A stretch of DNA of 54,872 nucleotides, taken from positions 1-54,872 of the forward strand of contig NZ_LSJA01000008.1 of the NCBI RefSeq assembly GCF_001556515.1, in the 5' to 3' direction. Origin of the DNA: Caulobacter sp. CCH9-E1 (lineage in GTDB: Bacteria > Pseudomonadota > Alphaproteobacteria > Caulobacterales > Caulobacteraceae). Shown here one piece after another: positions 47,313 to 54,872 of the stretch. Every line of letters starts with the position of its first letter. Position 1 is the first letter of the stretch. Under the pieces are notes generated by a model. That model was not told the origin of the DNA. It was given only the letters and a program-made list of their open reading frames with translations, and ran no database searches. The translations under genes were made by a program, and so were the position numbers.

Positions 47313-48056
47313 ATGTCTCTCTGGAAGCAACACTCCAAGCTTGAGCGGCATTCGCTGCTGCTCGTCGTCGGCATCCTCCTGGTCGTCTCCATCGGCGGCC
47401 TGGTCGAGATCGCCCCGCTGTTCTGGCTGCAGAGCACGATCGAGAAGGTGCAGGGCATGCGTCCCTACACCCCGCTCGAGCTGGCCGGCCGCGACATCTA
47501 CGTCCGTGAGGGCTGCTACCTCTGCCACTCGCAGATGGTTCGCCCGCTGCGCGACGAGGTCGAGCGCTACGGTCACTACAGCCTGGCCGCCGAGAGCATG
47601 TACGACCACCCGTTCCAGTGGGGGTCCAAGCGGACCGGTCCCGATCTGGCGCGCGTGGGCGGCAAGTACTCGGATACCTGGCACCGCGACCACCTGATCG
47701 ACCCGCGCTCGGTCGTGCCGGAGTCGGTGATGCCGCCCTACAAGTTCCTGGCTGAAAAGGACCTGGACTACAGCGACATCGTCGATCGCCTGAAGACCCA
47801 GCGCACCGTCGGCGTGCCTTACACGGCCGATCAGATCGCCAACGCCAAGAAGGATCTCGAGGCCCAGGCCGATCCGTTCTCGACGGACGCTGTGGCGCTT
47901 CGCACCCGCTACGACGCCAAGGTCGTCAACCGTGACTTCGACGGCGATCCCAACAAGATCTCCGAGATGGATGCGCTGGTCGCCTACCTGCAGATGCTGG
48001 GCACCCTGGTGGACTTCAAGTCCTACAAGGCCCAGGCGCCGGAGAACCAACGATGA
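47313..48056 (+). CDS. ccoO: cbb3-type cytochrome c oxidase subunit II (monoheme)
   Basis: This 247-residue subunit is a membrane-anchored c-type cytochrome that passes electrons to CcoN. It has one N-terminal helix (about 10-32) and a heme motif CYLCH near residue 70. The conserved [18 protein letters not shown] follows, and [16 protein letters not shown] and MPPYKFL later. The ATGA overlap links it to ccoQ. Confidence 0.97.
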   Translation: MSLWKQHSKLERHSLLLVVGILLVVSIGGLVEIAPLFWLQSTIEKVQGMRPYTPLELAGRDIYVREGCYLCHSQMVRPLRDEVERYGHYSLAAESMYDHPFQWGSKRTGPDLARVGGKYSDTWHRDHLIDPRSVVPESVMPPYKFLAEKDLDYSDIVDRLKTQRTVGVPYTADQIANAKKDLEAQADPFSTDAVALRTRYDAKVVNRDFDGDPNKISEMDALVAYLQMLGTLVDFKSYKAQAPENQR

Positions 48057-48220
48057 GCGGTCTGACCTACGAAACCGTCGCGCGCTTCGCGCAGCAGGGT
48101 GGGCTGGTCTACTTCGGCCTGATCTTCCTCGCCGGCGTCGCCTACGCCCTGTGGCCTTCCCGCAAGGCCGAATTCCAACACGCCGCGCATATGCCGCTGG
48201 ATGACGAGGAGCTCTCCTGA
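48053..48220 (+). CDS. ccoQ: cbb3-type oxidase small subunit
   Basis: This 55-residue protein has one membrane helix (about 17-36) followed by a short charged tail with WPSRKAEFQ. Position between ccoO and ccoP and the one-helix topology identify it as CcoQ, which helps stabilise the core complex. It overlaps ccoO by four bases and shares one base with ccoP (TGATG). Confidence 0.9.
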   Translation: MSGLTYETVARFAQQGGLVYFGLIFLAGVAYALWPSRKAEFQHAAHMPLDDEELS

Positions 48221-49089
48221 TGGCTCACGAACGCGAGACCGACCACGCCACCGGCGTCGAGACGACCGGGCACGAGTGGGACGGCATCAAGGAACTGGAC
48301 AACCCGCTGCCCCGCTGGTGGCTGTGGATTTGGTACGCGACGATCGCCTTCTCGATCGCCTACTGGGTGGCGATGCCGGCCTGGCCGGGCCTGCATAGCT
48401 ACACCAAGGGCATGCTGGGTCAGTCGGACCGGGTGAATGTCGGCAAGGAGTTGTCCGCGCTTGAGCTCCAGCGCGGCCAGGGCGCGGCGATGCTTCGCAC
48501 CGCCAGCCTGGAGCAGATCGAAAAGGATCCTAAGCTGCAGGCCTACGCCCAGCAGGTTGGCCAGTCGGTCTTCGGCGACAACTGCGCCACCTGCCACGGC
48601 ATCGGCGGCACCGGCGGCAAGGGTTACGCCAACCTCCGCGACGACGTGTGGCTGTGGGGCGGCAAGCTGGAGGATATCCAGTACACCATCACCCACGGCA
48701 TCCGCACCGGCGCCGAGGGGGCTCGCATGTCGCAAATGCCGGCCTACGGCCGCGACGAACTGCTCAAGCCCGAGCAGATCGACGACCTGACCGAATACGT
48801 GGTCAAGCTGTCGAACCGTCCCGCCGACGCCGGTTCCGTGGCCCGCGCCGCTCCGATCTTCGAAACCCAATGCTCGGCCTGCCATGGCGTGGACGGCAAG
48901 GGGAACCAGGAGCTCGGCGCGCCGAACCTGACGGACGCCGACTGGCTGTATGGCTCTGACCGGGCTTCGATCCGCGGCCAGATCTACGCCGGCAACGGCG
49001 GCGTCATGCCCACCTGGGGCGGTCGCCTGAGCCCTGAGACGATCAAGGCTCTCGCGGTCTACATTCACTCCAACGCCGGTGGTCAATAA
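48220..49089 (+). CDS. ccoP: cbb3-type cytochrome c oxidase subunit III (diheme)
   Basis: This 289-residue subunit is the diheme cytochrome c that accepts electrons from the bc1 complex or soluble cytochromes. The N-terminal part contains GIKELDNPLPRWWLW, diagnostic for CcoP, and one membrane helix. Two heme sites follow: CATCH near residue 123 and CSACH near residue 217. Length and order match the family. Confidence 0.97.
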   Translation: MAHERETDHATGVETTGHEWDGIKELDNPLPRWWLWIWYATIAFSIAYWVAMPAWPGLHSYTKGMLGQSDRVNVGKELSALELQRGQGAAMLRTASLEQIEKDPKLQAYAQQVGQSVFGDNCATCHGIGGTGGKGYANLRDDVWLWGGKLEDIQYTITHGIRTGAEGARMSQMPAYGRDELLKPEQIDDLTEYVVKLSNRPADAGSVARAAPIFETQCSACHGVDGKGNQELGAPNLTDADWLYGSDRASIRGQIYAGNGGVMPTWGGRLSPETIKALAVYIHSNAGGQ

Positions 49090-49094
49090 GGGCT

Positions 49095-50588
49095 ATGCCC
49101 ACGCTTATCGACAACAGGCCTCCTGAACCTGAAACCCGGACGGCGGTCTCGGCCGCCGCCCGGGCCAAGGGCAAGGGTGACGCCAAGGGCGGGCTCTACA
49201 AGCCCCGCGAGCAGATCTATCCCAAGCTGGTCCACGGCAAGTGGCGGAACGTAAAGTGGGCGCTGCTCATCATCACGCTTGGGATCTATTACATCACGCC
49301 CTGGATCCGCTGGCATCGGCCGGACGGTTTCCCGCAACAGGCGGCGCTGGTCGATTTCACCGGCCGGCGCTTCTACTTCTTCGACATCCAGCTGTGGCCC
49401 CAGGAAGTCTATATCTTCACGGGCCTGCTGGTGATGTCCGCCCTGGCGCTGTTTCTGGTGACGGCGCTGTTTGGTCGTTTGTGGTGTGGCTATGCTTGCC
49501 CGCAGACCGTCTGGACCGACCTCTACATCGTCGTTGAGCGCCTGTTTGAGGGCGATCGCAACGCCCGGATGCGACTCGACGCCGCGCCGCTGTCGTTCGA
49601 CAAGATCTGGCGCAAGACCGGCAAGCACCTGACCTGGCTGGCCATCGCCTTCGGCACCGGCGGCGCCTGGATCTTCTATTTCCACGACGCGCCGACGCTG
49701 CTTCGCACCTTCTGGACCGGCGAAGCTCCCGTGACGGCCTATGTCTCGTGCTTCCTGCTGACCTGCACGACCTACATTTTCGCCGGCTGGATGCGCGAGC
49801 AGGTCTGCACCTACATGTGCCCTTGGCCCCGCATCCAGGGCGCCATGCTGGACCACCACTCGCTGCAGGTGACCTATCTAGGCTTCCGCGGCGAGCCTCG
49901 CGGCCCGCACAAGAAGGGCCAGAGCTGGGAAGGGCGCGGCGACTGCGTCGATTGCCGCCAGTGCGTGGTCGTCTGTCCTATGGGCATCGACATCCGCGAC
50001 GGCGCTCAGTTGGAATGCATCAACTGCGGCCTGTGCGTCGACGCCTGCGACGACATCATGACCAAGATGGGCCGCCCGACCGGCCTGATCGCCTACGACT
50101 CCGAAGCCGCCGTCTCGCATCGCAGCTCGGGCTGCAAGCCGCAATACAAGCCCGTTCGTAGCCGCACGATCTACTACGCCCTCGCGATGACGATCGTTGG
50201 CGGCCTGACGCTCTGGTCGCTGTTCTCGCGGCCCGACGCGGACCTTCACGTGATCCGGGACCGCAACCCCGTCTTCGTGCGCATGCACGATGGCGCGGTG
50301 CGAGACGGCTATACGCTGAAGATCGGCAACCGCACCTTCGTCGAACAACGCTTCGATGTCTCGTTCGAAGGCGTCCCTGGCGCGCGGCTCAGCCATCCCG
50401 GCGGCGAAGGCCAGCAGGTCAGTATTGTTGTTCCCGCCGACCAAGTCGTGCCGCTGCGCGTCTTCGTCACCGCCCCGCCGAACGCCGAACTGGACGCCAG
50501 CGTCCCGGCGCGCTTCGTCATCCGATCGGGTAACGTGCAGGCCGAGGCCAAGACCGTCTTCCTCTCTGGAGCCGCGAACCCGCAATGA
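49095..50588 (+). CDS. ccoG: CcoG/FixG/RdxA, cbb3 oxidase copper-maturation protein
   Basis: This 497-residue polyferredoxin membrane protein helps mature the copper-containing oxidase. It has about five helices, the conserved LWCGYACPQTVWTD, two clustered 4Fe-4S motifs (CVDCRQCVVVCPMG and CINCGLCVDACDD), and a C-terminal Ig-like domain. It follows ccoP by five bases and overlaps the FixH gene by four. Confidence 0.97.
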   Translation: MPTLIDNRPPEPETRTAVSAAARAKGKGDAKGGLYKPREQIYPKLVHGKWRNVKWALLIITLGIYYITPWIRWHRPDGFPQQAALVDFTGRRFYFFDIQLWPQEVYIFTGLLVMSALALFLVTALFGRLWCGYACPQTVWTDLYIVVERLFEGDRNARMRLDAAPLSFDKIWRKTGKHLTWLAIAFGTGGAWIFYFHDAPTLLRTFWTGEAPVTAYVSCFLLTCTTYIFAGWMREQVCTYMCPWPRIQGAMLDHHSLQVTYLGFRGEPRGPHKKGQSWEGRGDCVDCRQCVVVCPMGIDIRDGAQLECINCGLCVDACDDIMTKMGRPTGLIAYDSEAAVSHRSSGCKPQYKPVRSRTIYYALAMTIVGGLTLWSLFSRPDADLHVIRDRNPVFVRMHDGAVRDGYTLKIGNRTFVEQRFDVSFEGVPGARLSHPGGEGQQVSIVVPADQVVPLRVFVTAPPNAELDASVPARFVIRSGNVQAEAKTVFLSGAANPQ

Positions 50589-51091
50589 CCAGTGCAACGC
50601 AATCGGTCGCCGAGTCTCCGTCCGAGAAGGGGCGCATCACAGGTTGGCACGTGCTGATCGGCGTAGTGCTGTTCTTCGCGACGGTCATTGCGGTCGACAT
50701 CGTCTTCATGGTGCAGGCCTATCGGACCTTCTCGGGCGAGGTGGCCTCCAATCCCTACGAAGCGGGTCTGGCGTTCAACCGCACCCTGGCCCAGCGCCAG
50801 AAGGAAGCGGCTCTGGGCTGGAACGCCAGCGTCGAGACGCCCGCCGGCAAGACCGTCGTGGTCACCGTCGTCGATCGCGCGAACAAGCCGATGGATGGCC
50901 TGTCGCTGACCGGCGTTCTGGAGCGTCCGGCGACGGAAACCGGTCGCCAGACCCTCAACTTCCGCTCGCTGGGCGGCGGCCGCTACGAAGCCGCCGCGCA
51001 GCTTGACGGCGCCTGGGACCTGCGGGCCACGGCCCGTAACGCCAAGGACATGTTCGAGATCGAAACGCGTCTGGTGGAGCCCGCGCGATGA
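50585..51091 (+). CDS. ccoH: FixH-family cbb3 oxidase assembly protein
   Basis: This 168-residue single-helix membrane protein (helix about 18-42) matches FixH, with the conserved NPYEAGLAFNRTL stretch and a C-terminal periplasmic beta-domain. FixH/CcoH is required for a stable cbb3 complex. The ATGA overlap joins it to ccoI. Confidence 0.93.
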   Translation: MTSATQSVAESPSEKGRITGWHVLIGVVLFFATVIAVDIVFMVQAYRTFSGEVASNPYEAGLAFNRTLAQRQKEAALGWNASVETPAGKTVVVTVVDRANKPMDGLSLTGVLERPATETGRQTLNFRSLGGGRYEAAAQLDGAWDLRATARNAKDMFEIETRLVEPAR

Positions 51092-53262
51092 GCCAGAGCC
51101 TGACCCTGCATCGTGACCTCGAGGCGTTCGTCCGACGGGACGAGGAAGGGAAGGGCCGGCTCGAACTGCTGGTCAGCGGCGCCCGCTGCGCAGGCTGCAT
51201 CAACAAGATCGAAAAGGCCGTCCGCGAGCTGCCCGGCGTGGACGCCGCTCGCCTGAATCTGACGACAGGAAAACTGGCCGTTCAGTTGGAAGGCAAGCAG
51301 GCCGATCCGGAACGCGTGGTCGAGACCGTCGAGGCCCTCGGCTATCGCGCCTGTCTGTTCGATCCCGGCGAAGCCGCTGCGGCGCAGGACCGGGAAGGGC
51401 GCGAACTGGCTGTCGCGCTCGGCGTCGCGGGCTTCGGCGCCGGCAATGTCATGATGTTCACCGTGCCCGCCTGGGCCGGTCTGTTCGGGCAGGAGTTGAA
51501 CGGCTCCACCCTGACGCTGATGTACTGGATGGCCGCGATCGTGGCGACGCCGTGCGCGCTGTTCGCCGGCCGTCCGTTCTTCCGCTCGGCCTGGGCCTCG
51601 CTGAAGCGCGGCAAGGCCAATATGGACGTGCCGATCTCGATCGGCGTGATCCTGACCCTGATCGTCAGCTTTTCCGAGACGATCCTGCGCGGCAAGCACG
51701 CCTATTTCGACGCGGCGGTGACGCTGCTGTTCCTGCTGCTGATCGGCCGCTATCTGGATCATCGCCTGCGCGCCAACGCCCGCTCGGCCGCGCGCGACCT
51801 GCTGGCCCTGCAAACGCCCGTGGCCATGCGCCTGATCGACGGCGTCGAGCAGGGGATCCCCGTCGCCGACGTGAAGATCGGCGACCGCCTCGTCGTGGCG
51901 CCGGGCGACCGCGTTCCGGTCGACGGCCTGGTCGAGAGCGGCCAGTCGGAACTCGACAACGCCCTGATCACCGGCGAGACGGCCCTCGCGCCGGTCGGCG
52001 CGGGCGCGCGTCTGCATGCCGGCGCCTTGAACCTGTCGGGCCGTCTGGTCATGACCGCGACGGCCCGCAGCGAGGACTCCACCGTCGCCGCCATCGCTCG
52101 TCTGATGGAAGCTGGCGCGCAGACCCGTTCGGCCTATGTGCGTCTGGCCGACAAGGCCGCGGCGCTCTACGTCCCGGTGGTGCACACCGCCGCGGCCTTG
52201 ACCTTCGTTGGCGGCTGGGCGCTGGGTCTCGGACCGCGCGAAGCGTTGCTGCGCGCCGCCGCGGTGCTGATCGTCACCTGTCCATGCGCCCTGGGGCTGG
52301 CTGTTCCCGCTGTGCAGATCGCCGCCAGCAGCCGCTTGTTCCGCAAGGGCGTGCTGGTCAAGTCCGGCGCCGCGCTGGAGCGCCTCGCCGAGGTGGATCA
52401 CGTTGTCTTCGACAAGACTGGCGTCCTCACCGAAGGCCGTCCACGCCTGATCGATGCGCCGGCCCATCTGATCGCCATGGCCGCGCCGCTGGCCCGCGCC
52501 TCGCGTCACCCCCTGGCCAAGGCCCTGGCCGCTGAAGCGGGGCTGGGCCCGGTCGCCGTCGATTGCGTGGAGACGGCGGGGCAGGGCGTCGAAGGCCTGA
52601 TCGATGGCCGCCGCGCCCGCTTGGGCCGCGCCGCCTTTGTGGGCGTCACCGGCGGCGACGCTCGCGAAACCGAGCTGTGGTTCGGTTTCGAGAACGACAT
52701 CAAGATCCGCTTTGTGTTCGAGGACCAGCCGCGCGCCGACGCGGCCGACACCATCGCCCGCCTGCGTCGCATGGGCCTGTCGGTCGAGATCCTGTCCGGC
52801 GATCTGGCCGGTCCCGTGGGCGACATCGCCCGCGAGGTGGGCGTCGCCGAGTGGCGCGCCGGCCTGACCCCGTTCGATAAGGCCGCGACCGTGGACCAGT
52901 TCAAGACTGACGGCCGCAAGGTGCTGATGGTCGGCGACGGGCTCAACGACGCCGCCGCCCTGTCCAAGGCCCACGCCTCGATGGCGCCGGGCGCCGCCGT
53001 CGACGCGGCCCAGAACGCCGCCGATCTCGTCTTCACCGGCGAAGAACTCGGCGCCGTGATCGAGGCGATCGACACCGCCCGCGAGGCGCGCCGTCGCGCG
53101 CTTGAGAACTTTGGCTTCTCGGCGCTGTATAACGTCGTGGCCGCGCCGGCCGCCATGTTCGGTCTGATCAATCCGTTCATCGCCGCCCTGGCGATGTCGG
53201 GCTCCTCGATGGTCGTGCTGCTGAACGCGGCGCGCCCACGCATCGCTTGGAGGCGTCGATGA
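51088..53262 (+). CDS. ccoI: CcoI/FixI, copper P-type ATPase for cbb3 assembly
   Basis: This 724-residue P1B ATPase moves copper for oxidase assembly. It has an N-terminal HMA domain with GARCAGC (C34, C37), eight expected helices, the intramembrane CPC at residues 398-400, the phosphorylated D442 in FDKTGVLTEG, and GDGLNDAAALSKA. The motif reads DKTGV rather than the usual DKTGT. It overlaps ccoH and ccoS by four bases. Confidence 0.96.
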   Translation: MSQSLTLHRDLEAFVRRDEEGKGRLELLVSGARCAGCINKIEKAVRELPGVDAARLNLTTGKLAVQLEGKQADPERVVETVEALGYRACLFDPGEAAAAQDREGRELAVALGVAGFGAGNVMMFTVPAWAGLFGQELNGSTLTLMYWMAAIVATPCALFAGRPFFRSAWASLKRGKANMDVPISIGVILTLIVSFSETILRGKHAYFDAAVTLLFLLLIGRYLDHRLRANARSAARDLLALQTPVAMRLIDGVEQGIPVADVKIGDRLVVAPGDRVPVDGLVESGQSELDNALITGETALAPVGAGARLHAGALNLSGRLVMTATARSEDSTVAAIARLMEAGAQTRSAYVRLADKAAALYVPVVHTAAALTFVGGWALGLGPREALLRAAAVLIVTCPCALGLAVPAVQIAASSRLFRKGVLVKSGAALERLAEVDHVVFDKTGVLTEGRPRLIDAPAHLIAMAAPLARASRHPLAKALAAEAGLGPVAVDCVETAGQGVEGLIDGRRARLGRAAFVGVTGGDARETELWFGFENDIKIRFVFEDQPRADAADTIARLRRMGLSVEILSGDLAGPVGDIAREVGVAEWRAGLTPFDKAATVDQFKTDGRKVLMVGDGLNDAAALSKAHASMAPGAAVDAAQNAADLVFTGEELGAVIEAIDTAREARRRALENFGFSALYNVVAAPAAMFGLINPFIAALAMSGSSMVVLLNAARPRIAWRRR

Positions 53263-53420
53263 ACATCGTCCTGTTCCTGGCCCCGTTCTCGATCGGCCTC
53301 GGCGCGATGGGGCTCCTCGCCTTCTTCTGGACCATGCGGTCGGGGCAGTACGAGGACCCCAAGGGCGACGCCGCCCGGATTCTCTATGACCACCTCGAGG
53401 ACAAGCCGCCCCAGGATTGA
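53259..53420 (+). CDS. ccoS: cbb3-type oxidase assembly protein CcoS
   Basis: This 53-residue protein has one N-terminal helix (about 5-26), then FFWTMRSGQYEDPKGDAARIL split by the conserved GQYED segment that defines CcoS. It is needed to insert the cofactors into CcoN. It starts within the ccoI stop and ends the operon. Confidence 0.94.
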   Translation: MNIVLFLAPFSIGLGAMGLLAFFWTMRSGQYEDPKGDAARILYDHLEDKPPQD

Positions 53421-53430
53421 TCCGAACGGA

Positions 53431-53444
53431 TTGATCCAAATCAC
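53431..53444. promoter_or_regulatory. FixK/Fnr box before hemN
   Basis: TTGAT-CCAA-ATCAC matches the TTGAT-N4-ATCAA consensus at nine of ten positions. It lies 48 bases before the hemN ATG, just after the ccoS stop, so hemN probably has its own low-oxygen promoter under the same regulator as ccoN. Confidence 0.82.
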
Positions 53445-53492
53445 GGCGAAGGCGGTCGGGGCGGATCAGGTTGCGCGCGTCAGGAGAGACGC

Positions 53493-54872
53493 ATGACCGC
53501 AGCCGCCGCCACGATTCCCGCCAACGATCATCACGCGCTTCTGGCGCGCTACGACAGCCGCGCGCCGCGCTACACCAGCTATCCGACCGCGCTGCAGTTC
53601 TCCAAAGAGGTCGACTCGGAAGTCTACGGCGACTGGCTCGGGAGCCTCGATCCGCGCGAGCCGGTCTCGCTCTACGCCCATATCCCGTTCTGCGATCGGC
53701 TGTGCTGGTACTGCGGCTGCAACACCCGGGTGGTGAAGAAGCAGGCGCTGATCAGCGAGTATGTCGAGCGCCTGGTGGATGAACTGGCTCTGGTCGAGGC
53801 GCGACTGCCCGGTCGGCTCAAGGCCGGCGCGGTGCACCTGGGCGGCGGCACGCCCAACATGCTGTCGCGCGATGATCTGGTTCGCCTGTTCGGCGCTCTG
53901 CGCCACGTCTTTCCGTTCGCGCCGGGCGTCGAGATTTCGGCCGAACTCGATCCGGCCGTCCTGACGGAGAGCTGGGTCAAGGCCGCGGCTTTCCACGGCC
54001 TGACGCGGGCCAGCCTGGGCGTCCAGGACCTGGCGCCCCACGTGCAGGAAGCGGTCAACCGGATCGAGCCGTTCGACGTCGTTGCGCGCGCCGCGCACTG
54101 GCTGCGCCAGGCGGGCGTCGCTTCGATCAATCTCGACCTGATGTACGGCCTGCCCAAGCAGACGACCGCCGACGTGGTCGCCACGCTGGACAAGGTGCTG
54201 ACCCTGCGCCCCGAACGCATCGCCCTGTTCGGCTATGCCCACGTGCCGTGGGCGCGGTCGCACCAGAAGCTGATTCGCGAGGAGGACCTCGCCGACGCCA
54301 ACGGTCGCTTCGAGCAGAGCCAGGCCGCCGCCGAGCGACTCGTGAAAGCGGGCTATGTCGCGATCGGACTCGATCACTTCGCCTTGCCGAACGACGACCT
54401 GGCCCTCGGCGTCGCGACCGGAACCCTGCGCCGGAATTTCCAAGGCTATACGACCGACCAGCACCCGACGCTGATCGGCCTGGGCGCCTCGTCGATCGGC
54501 CGCATGCCGGCAGGCTATGTCCAGAACCTACCCGCCGAGGTCGCCTGGCGCGACGCCATCCTCCAGGGCCGGTTGCCGGTCGCGCGCGGCGTCAAGCTGA
54601 CGGACGACGACCGCCTGCGGGCCGACGTGATCGAGCGGCTGATGTGCGACTTCCAAGTGGATCTGGCCGCGGTGGCCGCGCGCCACGGGGTGTCGCCAAT
54701 GGTGTTCAGCGGCGACATCGCCAAGCTGGCGGACCTGCACGACGACGGCCTGGTGAATGTCGATCGGGACATCGTCAGCGTGACGGAGGCCGGGCGTCCC
54801 TTTGTTCGCCTGGCCGCCCAGGCCTTCGATCACCGCTCCGATACGCGAGAGGGCTTCTCCCGAGCGATCTAG
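53493..54872 (+). CDS. hemN: Oxygen-independent coproporphyrinogen III oxidase
   Basis: This 459-residue radical SAM enzyme decarboxylates coproporphyrinogen III without oxygen, supplying heme for the cbb3 oxidase at low oxygen. The N-terminal YTSYPTALQF, the Fe-S motif CDRLCWYCGC (near residue 67) and the following HLGGGTPNML are diagnostic, as are LDLMYGLPKQT and the C-terminal HemN_C domain. The stop codon is the last three bases of the window, so the gene is complete. Confidence 0.97.
   Translation: MTAAAATIPANDHHALLARYDSRAPRYTSYPTALQFSKEVDSEVYGDWLGSLDPREPVSLYAHIPFCDRLCWYCGCNTRVVKKQALISEYVERLVDELALVEARLPGRLKAGAVHLGGGTPNMLSRDDLVRLFGALRHVFPFAPGVEISAELDPAVLTESWVKAAAFHGLTRASLGVQDLAPHVQEAVNRIEPFDVVARAAHWLRQAGVASINLDLMYGLPKQTTADVVATLDKVLTLRPERIALFGYAHVPWARSHQKLIREEDLADANGRFEQSQAAAERLVKAGYVAIGLDHFALPNDDLALGVATGTLRRNFQGYTTDQHPTLIGLGASSIGRMPAGYVQNLPAEVAWRDAILQGRLPVARGVKLTDDDRLRADVIERLMCDFQVDLAAVAARHGVSPMVFSGDIAKLADLHDDGLVNVDRDIVSVTEAGRPFVRLAAQAFDHRSDTREGFSRAI

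Overview
The window is high-GC DNA with tightly packed, often overlapping genes (ATGA, TGATG and TAGTG junctions) and frequent GTG or TTG starts. The gene content points to an aerobic to microaerobic alphaproteobacterium, most likely Caulobacter or a close relative: a very large secretin-independent TonB receptor, Crp/Fnr regulators of the FixK type, a complete ccoNOQP-ccoGHIS cluster and a Wza/Wzx/Wzy-type polysaccharide locus. The genus is an inference from gene content; no rRNA or marker gene is present.

Region by region. (1) 1-6194: high-affinity potassium uptake, kdpA (3' end only), kdpB, kdpC, kdpD, kdpE. (2) 6318-7440: an SDR oxidoreductase, then a convergent stand-alone LuxR-type HTH protein. 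(3) 7677-18342: a carbohydrate-use locus with an FCD-type GntR regulator, gluconokinase, two tandem paralogous secreted proteins of about 1000 residues (double beta-helix plus C-terminal gluconolactonase-like propeller) and a TonB-dependent receptor. An identical 15-base element centred on a perfect 10-base palindrome lies before the beta-helix pair and before the receptor, which ties the locus together. (4) 18343-24580: small hypothetical genes, a membrane protein, a zinc alcohol dehydrogenase, a DUF4142 lipoprotein, a large-subunit catalase (katE) and a FixK-like Crp/Fnr regulator, which together look like a stress cluster. (5) 24884-26939: an SLC13-like permease and an orphan CDF-transporter C-terminal domain. 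(6) 26936-36131: a polysaccharide export and assembly cluster (Wzc-like, Wza-like, Wzx-like, Wzy-like, WecG-like, an initiating sugar transferase and two tandem GT2 enzymes) in mixed orientations. (7) 36225-40944: an operon for nucleotide-activated heptose: transaldolase, GmhB-like phosphatase, GmhA-like isomerase, two tandem HddA-like kinases and an HddC-like nucleotidyltransferase. (8) 41065-45221: a Crp-family regulator overlapping a divergent QueD-like protein, then a Tat-exported PL26-type protein. (9) 45267-54872: the cbb3 oxidase operon with its assembly genes, a divergent small cysteine-containing membrane protein, and hemN. FixK/Fnr-type boxes precede ccoN and hemN.

How the parts work together: regions 6 and 7 plausibly make and export one heptose-containing surface polysaccharide. 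Region 9 makes the low-oxygen terminal oxidase and the oxygen-independent heme step it needs under one regulator. Region 3 looks like a TonB-linked polysaccharide-use system that ends in gluconate phosphorylation. No rRNA, tRNA, CRISPR array, insertion sequence, prophage or recognised defence gene was seen. The strongest candidates for something undescribed are the region 3 system with its shared palindrome, the QueD-like protein without its usual zinc ligands, the duplicated heptose kinase, and the small CPAC membrane protein sharing the FixK box with ccoN.
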